Below are positions 1-8,791 of a stretch of 64,000 nucleotides of DNA, one piece after another (the stretch's first letter is position 1; the number at the start of each line of letters is the position of its first letter). The translations under genes were made by a program, and so were the position numbers. This DNA comes from Flavobacterium omnivorum (GTDB lineage: Bacteria > Bacteroidota > Bacteroidia > Flavobacteriales > Flavobacteriaceae): NCBI RefSeq assembly GCF_900099915.1, contig NZ_FNDB01000003.1:230226-294225 (forward strand). Direction: 5' to 3'. A model generated the notes under the pieces. That model saw nothing but the letters and a program-made list of their open reading frames with translations, had not been told where the DNA came from and did no database searches.

Positions 1-2657
1 AGATCAATACCCATTCTATATTTTACTAATTTAACCGTATCCTTGATTAAAGTCAGGGTTTTCAAACCCAAGAAGTCCATCTTTAGTAATCCGGCACTTT
101 CTACTACCGAATTGTCAAATTGAGTCACATATAAATCGGAATCTTTGGCAGTTGCCACAGGTACAAAATCAGTAATATCACTTGGCGTAATAATCACTCC
201 ACAAGCGTGAATCCCTGTATTTCTTAGGTTTCCTTCTAAAACTTTAGCTTGCTGAATGGTTTCTCCACCCAAATCATCTTCATTAGCAAGACCTATTAAT
301 TCCTTAATTTTATCGTATTCTTCTGGACGAACTGCTTTCTTAATTACATCCTCTTTTTCATTTAAAAAACGAGCCAAATTCCACTTAGAAGGCATCATCC
401 CCGGAATTAATTTCGCAATTTTATCGGCTTCAAATAGCGGTAAATCGAGTACACGAGCCGTATCTCGAATCGCTGATTTTGTCGCCATTTTTCCATACGT
501 GATAATCTGCGCCACTTGTTTAGACCCGTATTTCCTAATCACATAATCCATGACACTGCTGCGTCCTTCATCATCAAAATCAATATCAATATCGGGTAAT
601 GACACCCGATCCGGATTTAAGAAACGTTCAAAAAGCAGGTTGTACATCAACGGGTCGATATTGGTAATTTTCAAACAATAAGCCACCACAGAGCCCGCTG
701 CCGAACCCCTTCCTGGTCCTACCGATACTCCCATGCTTCTTGCTTCTGCAATAAGATCTTGTACAATTAGGAAATATCCAGGATAACCCGAATTAGAGAT
801 AGTCAGTAATTCAAAATCCAGCCGTTCTTGAATTTCCTCCGTAATTTCAGCATATCGCCTTCTGGCTCCTTCAAAAGTAAGATGCCTTAAATAGGCGTTT
901 TCGCCCCGTACTCCGCCATCAACTGCGTCTTCGGGATTATTAAACTCCACCGGAATTTCAAATTTTGGAAGTAAAACTTCACGTGCCAGATCAAAGATTT
1001 CAATCTTATCGACAATTTCCGAAATATTCGAAATCGCTTCTGGTAAATTGTTGAAAAGTTGCTTCATTTCGTCTCCCGACTTGAAATAATACTCCTGATT
1101 GGGTAATCCGTATCGATAGCCTCGGCCACGACCAATTGGCGTAGTTTGCTTTTCACCATCACGCACACAAAGTAAAATATCGTGTGCATTCGAGTTTTCT
1201 TTGTCTATGTAAAAGGTATTATTAGTGGCTATTATCTTGACAGCATGTTTTCTTGCCAATGAAATTAAAGAAGCGTTTACGCGATTTTCATCTTCTTGAT
1301 TGTGACGCATCACCTCAATATAAAAATCTTCCTGAAACTCATTTTTCCACCACATCAGTGCTTCCTCAGCTTGATTTTCACCTATGTTGAGGATCTTATT
1401 TGGAATTTCACCATACAAGTTTCCCGACAAAACAATAATATCTTCTTTGTATTGCTGAATAACATTCCTATCGATTCTGGGTACATAATAAAACCCTTCT
1501 GTGTAAGCAATCGAAGACATTTTAGCTAAATTATGATAGCCTTTTTTGGTCTTCGCCAAAAGCACGATTTGGTAACCATTATCCTTAACCGACTTATTTT
1601 TATGATCTTCGCAGACAAAAAATTCACAACCCACAATAGGTTTCATCGGAACTTCGGTAGGTTCTTCACCGTTTTCAATTGCCGCTTTATTTTTGGCTTC
1701 AGCCGCCTTATTATGGTATAAAATATCCCGAACAAAATGGAAAGCTCCCATTAAATTGGCATGATCCGTCATGGCAACCGCAGGCATTTTTTGTTGCGCT
1801 GCTGCTTTCACCAATGCTGCAATACTAATAGTAGATTGCAAAACTGAAAATTGAGTATGGTTGTGTAAATGAACAAAAGGCGTGTCCACAAGTACTTTTT
1901 TATTCTCAGAAAGTGCTGCCTTTGAAACCGCTGGATCTTGCTTCTCTCCAAATTGCTGACGAATTTTATCGGAAGCTTCCTTGAGATTGATATGTTTTAA
2001 CCCTATGAGTTTTATCTCTGTTGGATTCTTACTTTTAAAATCTTGAAAATAGCTAGCAGGTACATCCAGCTCTTCTTTGGTAAAAACATCACGTCGAATT
2101 AACTCTAGAAAACAACGTGTAGTCGCCTCGACATCGGCGGTTGCATTATGGGCTTCACCAAAAGGTTTGTTGAAAAGATAAGAATGCAATTCTGTTAATG
2201 TAGGCAATTTGAATTTCCCTCCACGACCACCTGGCAATTTTAACAATGATGCGGTAACTTCGGTACAAGTGTCAAGAATAGGCATAGCACTCATTTGGCT
2301 CTCAACGCCCATTCTATAAAACTCACAGCCCATAATATTGATATCAAAACCTAGATTCTGACCCACAATAAATTTGGCTTTACCTAAAGCAATATTGAAT
2401 TTTTCTAAAACTTCACTCAAAGAAATTCCATCGGCTTCCGCCAATTCTGTTGAAATACCGTGAATTCGTTCCGCATCATACGGAATATTGAAACCCTCAG
2501 GCTTGACCAAATAATCTTGATGCTCGACGAGTTTCCCCATATCATCGTGCAACTGCCAAGCGATTTGAATACAACGTGGCCAGTTGTCTGTATCAGAAAT
2601 AGGAGCGCCCCAACGCTTTGGTAATCCTGTAGTTTCAGTATCGAATATTAAGTACAT
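1..2657 (-). CDS. dnaE: DNA polymerase III subunit alpha with N-terminal exonuclease domain (3' end beyond window)
   Basis: Replicative DNA polymerase. About 885 residues are visible from ATG at 2657; the C-terminal part lies left of the window. Residues 1-175 form a DnaQ-like 3'-5' exonuclease that opens with FDTETTG (D6, E8). A PHP domain starts near residue 260 with VHLHNHTQF (H263, H265, H267). The polymerase core shows GPGRGSAAGS and the catalytic acids in PDIDIDF (688-694). Proofreading and polymerase are therefore on one chain, as I recall for flavobacterial alpha subunits of about 1,500 residues. No upstream partner gene is visible. Confidence 0.96.
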   Translation of the reverse strand, partial: MYLIFDTETTGLPKRWGAPISDTDNWPRCIQIAWQLHDDMGKLVEHQDYLVKPEGFNIPYDAERIHGISTELAEADGISLSEVLEKFNIALGKAKFIVGQNLGFDINIMGCEFYRMGVESQMSAMPILDTCTEVTASLLKLPGGRGGKFKLPTLTELHSYLFNKPFGEAHNATADVEATTRCFLELIRRDVFTKEELDVPASYFQDFKSKNPTEIKLIGLKHINLKEASDKIRQQFGEKQDPAVSKAALSENKKVLVDTPFVHLHNHTQFSVLQSTISIAALVKAAAQQKMPAVAMTDHANLMGAFHFVRDILYHNKAAEAKNKAAIENGEEPTEVPMKPIVGCEFFVCEDHKNKSVKDNGYQIVLLAKTKKGYHNLAKMSSIAYTEGFYYVPRIDRNVIQQYKEDIIVLSGNLYGEIPNKILNIGENQAEEALMWWKNEFQEDFYIEVMRHNQEDENRVNASLISLARKHAVKIIATNNTFYIDKENSNAHDILLCVRDGEKQTTPIGRGRGYRYGLPNQEYYFKSGDEMKQLFNNLPEAISNISEIVDKIEIFDLAREVLLPKFEIPVEFNNPEDAVDGGVRGENAYLRHLTFEGARRRYAEITEEIQERLDFELLTISNSGYPGYFLIVQDLIAEARSMGVSVGPGRGSAAGSVVAYCLKITNIDPLMYNLLFERFLNPDRVSLPDIDIDFDDEGRSSVMDYVIRKYGSKQVAQIITYGKMATKSAIRDTARVLDLPLFEADKIAKLIPGMMPSKWNLARFLNEKEDVIKKAVRPEEYDKIKELIGLANEDDLGGETIQQAKVLEGNLRNTGIHACGVIITPSDITDFVPVATAKDSDLYVTQFDNSVVESAGLLKMDFLGLKTLTLIKDTVKLVKYRMGID

Positions 2658-2662
2658 AATCC

Positions 2663-2693
2663 ACTCCCCAGCCCTCCCCGAAGGAGAGGGAGC
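2663..2693. repeat. REP-like palindromic intergenic element
   Basis: GC-rich partial palindrome just upstream of dnaE: CTCCC and CTCC words are answered by GGAG and GGGAG around CCGAAGG. Its base composition differs sharply from the AT-rich flanks. Sequences of this kind are dispersed in many bacterial genomes; only one copy is in this window. The rest of 2658-2989 shows no gene that I can support. Confidence 0.5.
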
Positions 2694-2989
2694 CAAAATC
2701 AAATGATTCCAACTGCGTATTTAACTGGATTTAAACACTTTAAAATTAATAAAAGTCACAAAAATTGAATTTCAAATTTAGTTTTTTTTAGGGTAAATAT
2801 GGAGGTAAGTTATCAACAACCAAAAGAAATTTAAAACATAGTATAATAATTGAGCAAGCCACCATTAACGGCGTAAAGATAATATCGGAACGAAACCGAT
2901 TGGTACTTTTCTTGCGAAAGCAAACAATTAAAAACAAAGAAGGCTACTTCAAATTACGAAACAGCTTTCTCTATGTGATAGCGTAGTAT

Positions 2990-3748
2990 CTATAGAGTCA
3001 TCATCTCCACCTCTTTTTTAGTGGCACTTTCTTGATTAGCGGTAACCCAACTGAACTTTTGTTGATAATGAATTATTGTATTGGCTTCTAATGGATCCAT
3101 AACCATTAAATAAATCCATTTATTATCTAGAAGATTTTTAAGATGTTCATTTCTTGCAAGAACGGCGCTGACCCTTGATAGTGGCGCTTGTATTAGTACT
3201 GATAATCGTAAAGGCTGGTGATACATTTCTAGGTCAGACTCCATTACCGATTGCAGCGGAAGTCCCATTTTTAAATCTCCTCCATTACCTTGCACCACAC
3301 CAAATTTACCAGTAATATTATGGGTGATTTTTGAACCTCCTCCAAAAACTTTATTATCCACCGTTGAAAAATAGTAGTGGTTGTTTAACCATTGCGTCAC
3401 TACCATAGGACCTTGCATTATGGCTTTTAACGCTTTGCCATTTTCATCTGTTTCCCAGTCATAGGAATGTAGAAAGCATCGTCCGTCCAGATTATGATTT
3501 TTTGTTAATTCTCGCGGGCCAACAATAAATCCCGCATTTTTAGCCAAGCCCCATTCTGGTCTTGTTTCTCCCCAGTTATTCGCTTTTTTATGTGCCAAAT
3601 CAACACTATTTTTAGTGACAGCAAGTCTTTCTTGAGTGGCCGTTTGTTGCGTCTTCACTAAATTCAATTTCAACTTTTGCAATTGCTCTCTGTGAGAATC
3701 AGGAACCTCTGCATCAAACAGTAAAATTTCATCCGTAGTCGTATTGTG
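2990..3748 (-). pseudogene. dabA: C-terminal fragment of inorganic carbon transporter subunit DabA (DUF2309)
   Basis: The reading frame matches only the last quarter of DabA, the zinc-dependent partner of the NDH5-like DabB in bicarbonate accumulation. Recognisable segments are TTTDEILLFDAEVPDSH, RPEWGLAKNAGFIVGPR, LDGRCFLHSYDWE, QGPMVVTQWLNNHYY, GNGGDLKMGLPLQSV and PLRLSVLIQAP. The expected 500 or more N-terminal residues, including the zinc and SGYDCGACGG-type motifs, are missing. Similarity stops at about 3748, where transposase-like sequence begins on the other strand. No dabB is nearby. The 3' end looks intact (stop at 2990), so the loss is of the 5' part. An open frame runs on to 3826, but its first 25 or so codons are antisense to the transposase remnant. 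Confidence 0.85.
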
Positions 3749-3757
3749 TTCTGCTTT

Positions 3758-4144
3758 GTTTTCCCTGCAGGTAATATGGCTATACGAAAGGCTGTTCAAG
3801 GTAAAAAAAATGTTGGAAGAAATCAAGTAGACACCTACTATTTTGATGTGGAAAAATGCAAGAACTCCTCTTCAAAAGAAGGTTGCTTTAAAAAAGGGTC
3901 AAGAACAAAAACATACTTTGTATCAATAAAATCTGATTTACATCAAGAACAAATTGCCTTTCAAGAAACTGATTATTATAAAGAAAAAGCAAAACACCGA
4001 TACAAAATAGAAGCGAAAAGCAGTGAGTTAAAAAATGTACATAGTTATAATAGAGCAATATCGTATGGCATTACCAATATGCAAATGCAAGGTGCTATAG
4101 CAATTTTCGCAATCAACTTAAAAAGAATGCTGAAATTAAAGTAG
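3758..4144 (+). pseudogene. IS1182-family transposase, C-terminal remnant
   Basis: About 125 residues match the C-terminal quarter of IS1182-type DDE transposases: PAGNMAIRKA, QGKKNVGRNQVDTYYFD, GCFKKGSRTKTY, SIKSDLHQEQIAFQETDYY, YKIEAKSSELKNVHSYNRA and NMQMQGAIAIFAINLKR. A full-length member has about 480-500 residues, so most of the gene is gone. A few substitutions look decayed (for example KCKNSSSKEGC, where the family usually has KCKxCPxKEGC). The 5' end is joined directly to the dabA remnant at 3749-3760. A GTG at 3746 opens the frame by chance. Confidence 0.85.
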
Positions 4145-4237
4145 GAGATGTAATCTACATGCGCATTATGCAAAATGAACCAATATAAATCAAAAAATAG
4201 ACGGTTACAGCCTAAAATAAAAAACAGTTATAAAAAT

Positions 4238-4285
4238 AAAAACGCTTAAAACGGATATTTAAAATCCTGTTATAAGCGTCTTTTT
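4238..4285 (+). terminator. Hairpin with T-tract downstream of the transposase remnant
   Basis: AAAACGCTTA (4239-4248) is answered by TAAGCG followed by TCTTTTTAT (4273-4286), with inner AAAC/GTTAT extension. It probably is the old transposase terminator or lies near the right end of the IS. The rest of 4145-4750 has no convincing gene. Confidence 0.5.
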
Positions 4286-4432
4286 ATTGTCTAAAAAACT
4301 ACGCTAATCAAAATAAGCGATGTTTTTCAGTGCCCTCGGAAATTCCAATGTATTCTTGTGCATTCAAAATCTCTATGTGACTCTTGAAAAGTTCTGAAAG
4401 CGAGAGAAAATAGTTTATTGGATGTCGTAGTA

Positions 4433-4469
4433 TTTCATTAAAAAAAAACATTGTTTTTTTTTAATGAAA
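4433..4469. repeat. Perfect 17-bp inverted repeat, 3-nt loop
   Basis: TTTCATT plus nine A and C (4433-4449) is exactly complementary to 4453-4469 around a loop of ATT. The stem is nearly all A-T. It may be a bidirectional transcription end or the tip of a lost mobile element. It sits between the IS remnant and the leuC promoter. Confidence 0.8.
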
Positions 4470-4749
4470 AATAATTGACGGCAATCCTTAAAAAAACTAA
4501 TTATAAACATTCACTAAATAATAATCATTTAAATCCTGTTTTAGCGTGAAATGATCAACAATAACGAATAAAAAAGGCCAAAATAAGACAGATCAATAAT
4601 TTATTAAAACAGCAGCAAAAAACAATACAAGCCGATTTACCATGGAACAAAATAAAAACACAAAAGGAATACAAAAAGATAATTATCGAAACGCAACTCT
4701 AGGACTCAATAAAAACAGTTTGGGCATCGTATATAATGAGTAATCCAAA

Positions 4750-4779
4750 TTGACGCCTTTATTACTTTTATTAAATTTG
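4750..4779 (+). promoter_or_regulatory. Bacteroidota-type promoter of the leu operon
   Basis: TTG at 4750-4752, 19-bp spacer, then TAAATTTG at 4772-4779, an exact fit to the TTG-N19-TAnnTTTG flavobacterial consensus. It leaves a leader of about 60 nt before the leuC ATG. No leucine-rich leader peptide or clear attenuator is seen in it. Confidence 0.7.
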
Positions 4780-4848
4780 CTTTGACCGTTACAACTACTA
4801 CTGTTTTATGAGTTGTAAAAGAAGAAATACACTTAAAAAAATATTACA

Positions 4849-6243
4849 ATGAGTACTACATTATTTGACAAAGTATGGGATTCGCACGTGGTGCGTAAAA
4901 TTGAAGATGGACCAGATGTGTTTTTTATTGACCGACATTTTATTCATGAAGTTACAAGCCCTGTTGCTTTTTTAGGTTTAAAAGAAAGAGGAATCTCGGT
5001 TTTATATCCAGAGCGTACTTTTGCTACTGCCGATCATAATACCCCAACCATAAATCAACATTTACCCGTTGAAGACCCATTATCTGCTAACCAACTAAAA
5101 GCTTTAGAAGAAAACTCCAAAGAATACGGAATTAGCCACTGGGGATTAGGAAACTCAAAAAATGGAATCGTTCATGTCGTGGGTCCTGAAAACGGAATTA
5201 CATTACCGGGTGCAACCATTGTCTGTGGCGATTCACATACATCGACTCACGGTGCCTTTGGTGCTATTGCTTTTGGAATCGGTACTTCTGAGGTAGAAAT
5301 GGTACTTTCTACCCAATGTATCATGCAACCAAAACCTAAAAAAATGCGCGTTAGCGTCGCTGGTGATCTTCAGTTAGGAGTTACGCCAAAAGATGTTGCT
5401 CTTTATATTATATCAAAACTATCCACTTCAGGTGCTACCGGTTATTTTGTAGAATACGCAGGAAAAGTTTTTGAAAATATGACTATGGAAGGCCGTATGA
5501 CCGTTTGCAATTTAAGTATCGAAATGGGAGCTCGTGGAGGAATGATAGCTCCAGATCAAACGACATTTGATTATTTAGAAGGGCGTTTATTTGCTCCAAA
5601 AGGTGCCGCATGGGATACAGCAGTTGCCTATTGGAAAACCTTAAAAACAGATGTGGATGCTAAATTTGATGAAGAAATCAACTTTGAAGCTTCTGACATT
5701 GAACCAATGATTACGTACGGGACTAATCCTGGTATGGGCTTGGGAATTTCTAAAAGTATTCCAAATGCTAAGGATGTTGTTGAAGGAGCAGAAACCTATG
5801 CCAAATCTTTAGGTTATATGGGATTCCAGCAAGGAGAAGCCATGATAGGCAAACAAATTGATTACGTTTTTTTGGGCAGTTGTACTAACGGTCGTATTGA
5901 AGACTTTAGAGCTTTTGCATCAATTGTAAAAGGCCGCCAAAAAGCCGCTAACGTTACAGCGTGGCTCGTTCCAGGATCACATGTTGTCGAAGCACAAATA
6001 AAAGAAGAAGGAATTCTTGATATATTGACTGAGTCAGGTTTTGTATTGCGTCAACCAGGTTGCTCTGCATGTCTAGCGATGAACGACGATAAAGTGCCAG
6101 CTGGAAAATACGCTGTTAGTACTTCCAACAGGAATTTTGAAGGACGTCAAGGACCTGGTTCCAGAACGTTATTAGCCAGTCCCTTTATGGCTGCGGCAGC
6201 GGCAGTGACTGGAATATTGACGGATCCACGAGAGTTGTTGTAA
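4849..6243 (+). CDS. leuC: 3-isopropylmalate dehydratase large subunit
   Basis: Aconitase-family [4Fe-4S] enzyme that interconverts 2- and 3-isopropylmalate in leucine synthesis, acting as a heterodimer with LeuD. The 464-residue length is standard. The cluster cysteines are C345 (GSCTNGR), C405 and C408 (PGCSACL). [14 protein letters not shown] and the substrate loop MNDDKVPAG are present. It is the first gene of the operon leuC-leuD-synthase-leuB, 70 nt downstream of a good promoter. LeuCD can also isomerise citramalate, which matters because of the synthase encoded two genes downstream. Confidence 0.97.
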   Translation: MSTTLFDKVWDSHVVRKIEDGPDVFFIDRHFIHEVTSPVAFLGLKERGISVLYPERTFATADHNTPTINQHLPVEDPLSANQLKALEENSKEYGISHWGLGNSKNGIVHVVGPENGITLPGATIVCGDSHTSTHGAFGAIAFGIGTSEVEMVLSTQCIMQPKPKKMRVSVAGDLQLGVTPKDVALYIISKLSTSGATGYFVEYAGKVFENMTMEGRMTVCNLSIEMGARGGMIAPDQTTFDYLEGRLFAPKGAAWDTAVAYWKTLKTDVDAKFDEEINFEASDIEPMITYGTNPGMGLGISKSIPNAKDVVEGAETYAKSLGYMGFQQGEAMIGKQIDYVFLGSCTNGRIEDFRAFASIVKGRQKAANVTAWLVPGSHVVEAQIKEEGILDILTESGFVLRQPGCSACLAMNDDKVPAGKYAVSTSNRNFEGRQGPGSRTLLASPFMAAAAAVTGILTDPRELL

Positions 6244-6259
6244 AAGATTACTACAGGTA

Positions 6260-6411
6260 GATTAACGATTTTTGATTTCAGATATCGAAAAACTACTCAA
6301 CTTTCAACTTCGCTTTTTAATAGATATATAAAATAGTGGCGACCAAGATTTATTTTTTCAACGAAAATCAAAAATCAAAAATCGTTAATCAAAAATCAAA
6401 AATCCAAAATT
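6260..6411. repeat. Intergenic inverted word repeat (AATCAAAAATC family)
   Basis: A 19-nt arm starting GATTAACGATTTTTG (6260-6278) is perfectly complementary to 6372-6390. The right side also carries tandem AATCAAAA words up to 6404. A related arrangement with the same ATCGTTAATC core recurs at 58752-58893. It occupies nearly the whole leuC-leuD gap, so the operon transcript can fold here. Confidence 0.75.
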
Positions 6412-6414
6412 ACA

Positions 6415-7011
6415 ATGGCTTACGATAAATTTACGACTCTTACCAGCACTGCAGTTCCCCTTTCTATAGAAAATGTAGATACGGATCAAATTATTCCCGC
6501 ACGTTTTCTAAAAGCAACAGAACGCGTTGGCTTTGGTGACAACCTTTTCCGCGACTGGAGATATAATAATGATGATTCTCCAAAATTAGATTTCGTTTTA
6601 AACAATCCCACTTATAGCGGACAAATCCTTGTTGGCGGGAGAAACTTTGGATCTGGATCATCCAGAGAACATGCGGCTTGGGCAGTTTATGACTATGGCT
6701 TCCGTTGTGTAGTTTCTAGTTTTTTTGCTGACATTTTTAGAAACAACTGCTTAAATGTGGGCGTACTTCCTGTTCAAGTAAGCGCTCCATTTGCCGATAA
6801 AATTTTCAAAGCGATAGCAGCAGATCCTAAAACAGAAATAGAAGTCAACCTTCCAGAACAGACCATTATACTTAAAGCAACTGGAGAAAAAGAATCTTTT
6901 GATATTTCAGGATACAAAAAAGATAATATGATCAATGGATTTGATGATATTGACTATCTACAAAACATAAAAGAGGAAGTAATCGCATTTGCAAATGAAC
7001 TTCCCTACTAA
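6415..7011 (+). CDS. leuD: 3-isopropylmalate dehydratase small subunit
   Basis: Swivelling-domain partner of LeuC. The 198-residue protein carries NVDTDQIIPARFLK near the N-terminus and the conserved GGRNFGSGSSREHAAWA, which contributes substrate-binding residues. Length fits bacterial LeuD. ATG at 6415 directly follows the word repeat, and the ACAATGG context and homology support it. It is co-oriented with leuC and the downstream synthase. Confidence 0.97.
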   Translation: MAYDKFTTLTSTAVPLSIENVDTDQIIPARFLKATERVGFGDNLFRDWRYNNDDSPKLDFVLNNPTYSGQILVGGRNFGSGSSREHAAWAVYDYGFRCVVSSFFADIFRNNCLNVGVLPVQVSAPFADKIFKAIAADPKTEIEVNLPEQTIILKATGEKESFDISGYKKDNMINGFDDIDYLQNIKEEVIAFANELPY

Positions 7012-7141
7012 TAACTTAAAAATGCAGGTACTTCAGCGTTAAAAAGATCGCTGCAATTCGAAACTGCTTTTATTATTTTATAAAAAAATTGTACGGTTTT
7101 AAATCTATCCGTCAAAAATCGTATTAGCATCAAATTTAGAA

Positions 7142-8716
7142 ATGGAAAAAAGAAAGATTGAAATAATGGATACGACACTACGTGACGGAGAACAAACCTC
7201 TGGAGTATCTTTTTCTGCTGCCGAAAAACTAACCATTGCGCAATTGTTGCTGGAAGAATTAAATGTTGATCGAATTGAAATTGCCTCTGCACGAGTTAGC
7301 GAAGGCGAATTTCAAGGAGTGAAAGGGATTATGGCATGGGCTTCAGCCAAAGGATACAACGACCGAATCGAAGTTTTGACCTTCGTAGACGGCGGGCTTT
7401 CCATCGAATGGATGAAAAAAACGGGAGCTAAAGTTCAAAACTTATTGACTAAAGGATCACTTAATCACCTAACACATCAATTAAAAAAGACACCAGAACA
7501 ACATTTTTCTGAAATCGCCCAAACGATAGCTTTGGCCGCAGCTCACAATATTGAAACTAACGTGTATCTCGAAGATTGGAGCAATGGCATGCGAAATTCA
7601 CCCGAATATGTTTTTCAATACCTAGATTTTTTAACAACGCAACCCGTTAAAAGAATCTTATTACCTGATACACTAGGTGTTTTAATTCCTTCTGAAACGT
7701 TCACGTTTATTTCGAAAATTATAAACAAATACCCAAATATCCATTTTGACTTTCACGCCCACAATGATTATGATTTGAGTATTGCTAACGTAATGGAAGC
7801 GGTAAAAGCAGGGATTCAGGGGCTTCATGTCACCGTAAATGGAATGGGAGAACGTGCTGGAAACGCCCCTCTAGAAAGCACCGTTGCTGTCATCAATGAC
7901 TTTTTACCAGAAATAGAAATAAGCGTAAAAGAATCTTCCTTATACTCTGTCAGTAAGTTGGTTGAAACTTTTACAGGCTACAGAATTCCTGCTAACAAAC
8001 CTATAGTTGGCGATAATGTCTTTACACAAACAGCAGGAATTCATGCTGATGGCGATAATAAAAATAACTTATATTTTAATGATTTACTACCAGAACGCTT
8101 TGGGAGAAAACGAAAATATGCACTTGGAAAAACATCGGGAAAAGCTAATATTGAGAAAAATCTGCAGGAACTGGGATTACAATTGAATCAAGAAGACCTA
8201 AAATTAGTTACCCAAAGAATTATCGAATTAGGCGACAAAAAAGAAACGGTCACGAAAGAAGATTTACCATATATCATATCAGATGTTTTAGACAGCCAGA
8301 CCTATGAAGAAAAAATCGTAGTGGAATCATATATCTTATCCCATGCAAAAGGAATGCGCCCATCCACCACCCTCTCTTTAAAAATAGATGGAGAAGTTAT
8401 CGAAGAGCATGCACAAGGTGATGGACAATTTGATGCTTTTATGAATGCATTAGCAAAAATTTACAAAAGCAAAAATTTAGAACTACCTAAATTGATTGAT
8501 TATGCAGTACGAATCCCACCTGGAAGTAGTTCAGATGCATTATGTGAAACCATAATTACCTGGATCAACAACGGAAAAGAATTTAAAACAAGAGGATTAG
8601 ATTCCGATCAAACGGTGGCAGCAATTATAGCCACGCAAAAAATGTTGAATGTCATCCCCTCCCCAACCGTACTCGAAGGACAGGGAGACAAAACTGAAAA
8701 AGAACTAAAACACTAA
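7142..8716 (+). CDS. 2-isopropylmalate / (R)-citramalate synthase family protein
   Basis: DRE-TIM (HMGL-like) condensing enzyme. The 524 residues begin IMDTTLRDGEQTSGVSFS (metal-binding Asp and catalytic Arg) and include FDFHAHNDYDLS (metal-binding His pair) and VNGMGERAGNAPLE. The C-terminal 120 or so residues form a LeuA-type allosteric dimer domain (ETIITWINNG at its end), which usually senses leucine or isoleucine. TSGVSF after the DxxLRDGEQ motif differs from classical LeuA (SPGAS), so acetyl-CoA plus 2-ketoisovalerate or plus pyruvate are both possible. Its place between leuD and leuB argues for leucine synthesis. I leave the symbol open. Confidence 0.85.
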   Translation: MEKRKIEIMDTTLRDGEQTSGVSFSAAEKLTIAQLLLEELNVDRIEIASARVSEGEFQGVKGIMAWASAKGYNDRIEVLTFVDGGLSIEWMKKTGAKVQNLLTKGSLNHLTHQLKKTPEQHFSEIAQTIALAAAHNIETNVYLEDWSNGMRNSPEYVFQYLDFLTTQPVKRILLPDTLGVLIPSETFTFISKIINKYPNIHFDFHAHNDYDLSIANVMEAVKAGIQGLHVTVNGMGERAGNAPLESTVAVINDFLPEIEISVKESSLYSVSKLVETFTGYRIPANKPIVGDNVFTQTAGIHADGDNKNNLYFNDLLPERFGRKRKYALGKTSGKANIEKNLQELGLQLNQEDLKLVTQRIIELGDKKETVTKEDLPYIISDVLDSQTYEEKIVVESYILSHAKGMRPSTTLSLKIDGEVIEEHAQGDGQFDAFMNALAKIYKSKNLELPKLIDYAVRIPPGSSSDALCETIITWINNGKEFKTRGLDSDQTVAAIIATQKMLNVIPSPTVLEGQGDKTEKELKH

Positions 8717-8791
8717 AAAAAACATTTCTACTACATCTCAGCTTTCTTTTCTTCGAAAGTGGCTGAGAACAGAAAAATCAAACTTTAAGAC

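Noticed and set aside
2990..3826. Treating the dabA fragment as a complete 278-residue gene
   Set aside because: The first 25 or so codons are antisense to the transposase remnant, and family similarity starts abruptly in mid-protein.
4642..4743. 34-codon open frame upstream of leuC as a leucine leader peptide
   Set aside because: It ends before the leuC promoter (4750-4779) and has no run of leucine or isoleucine codons.
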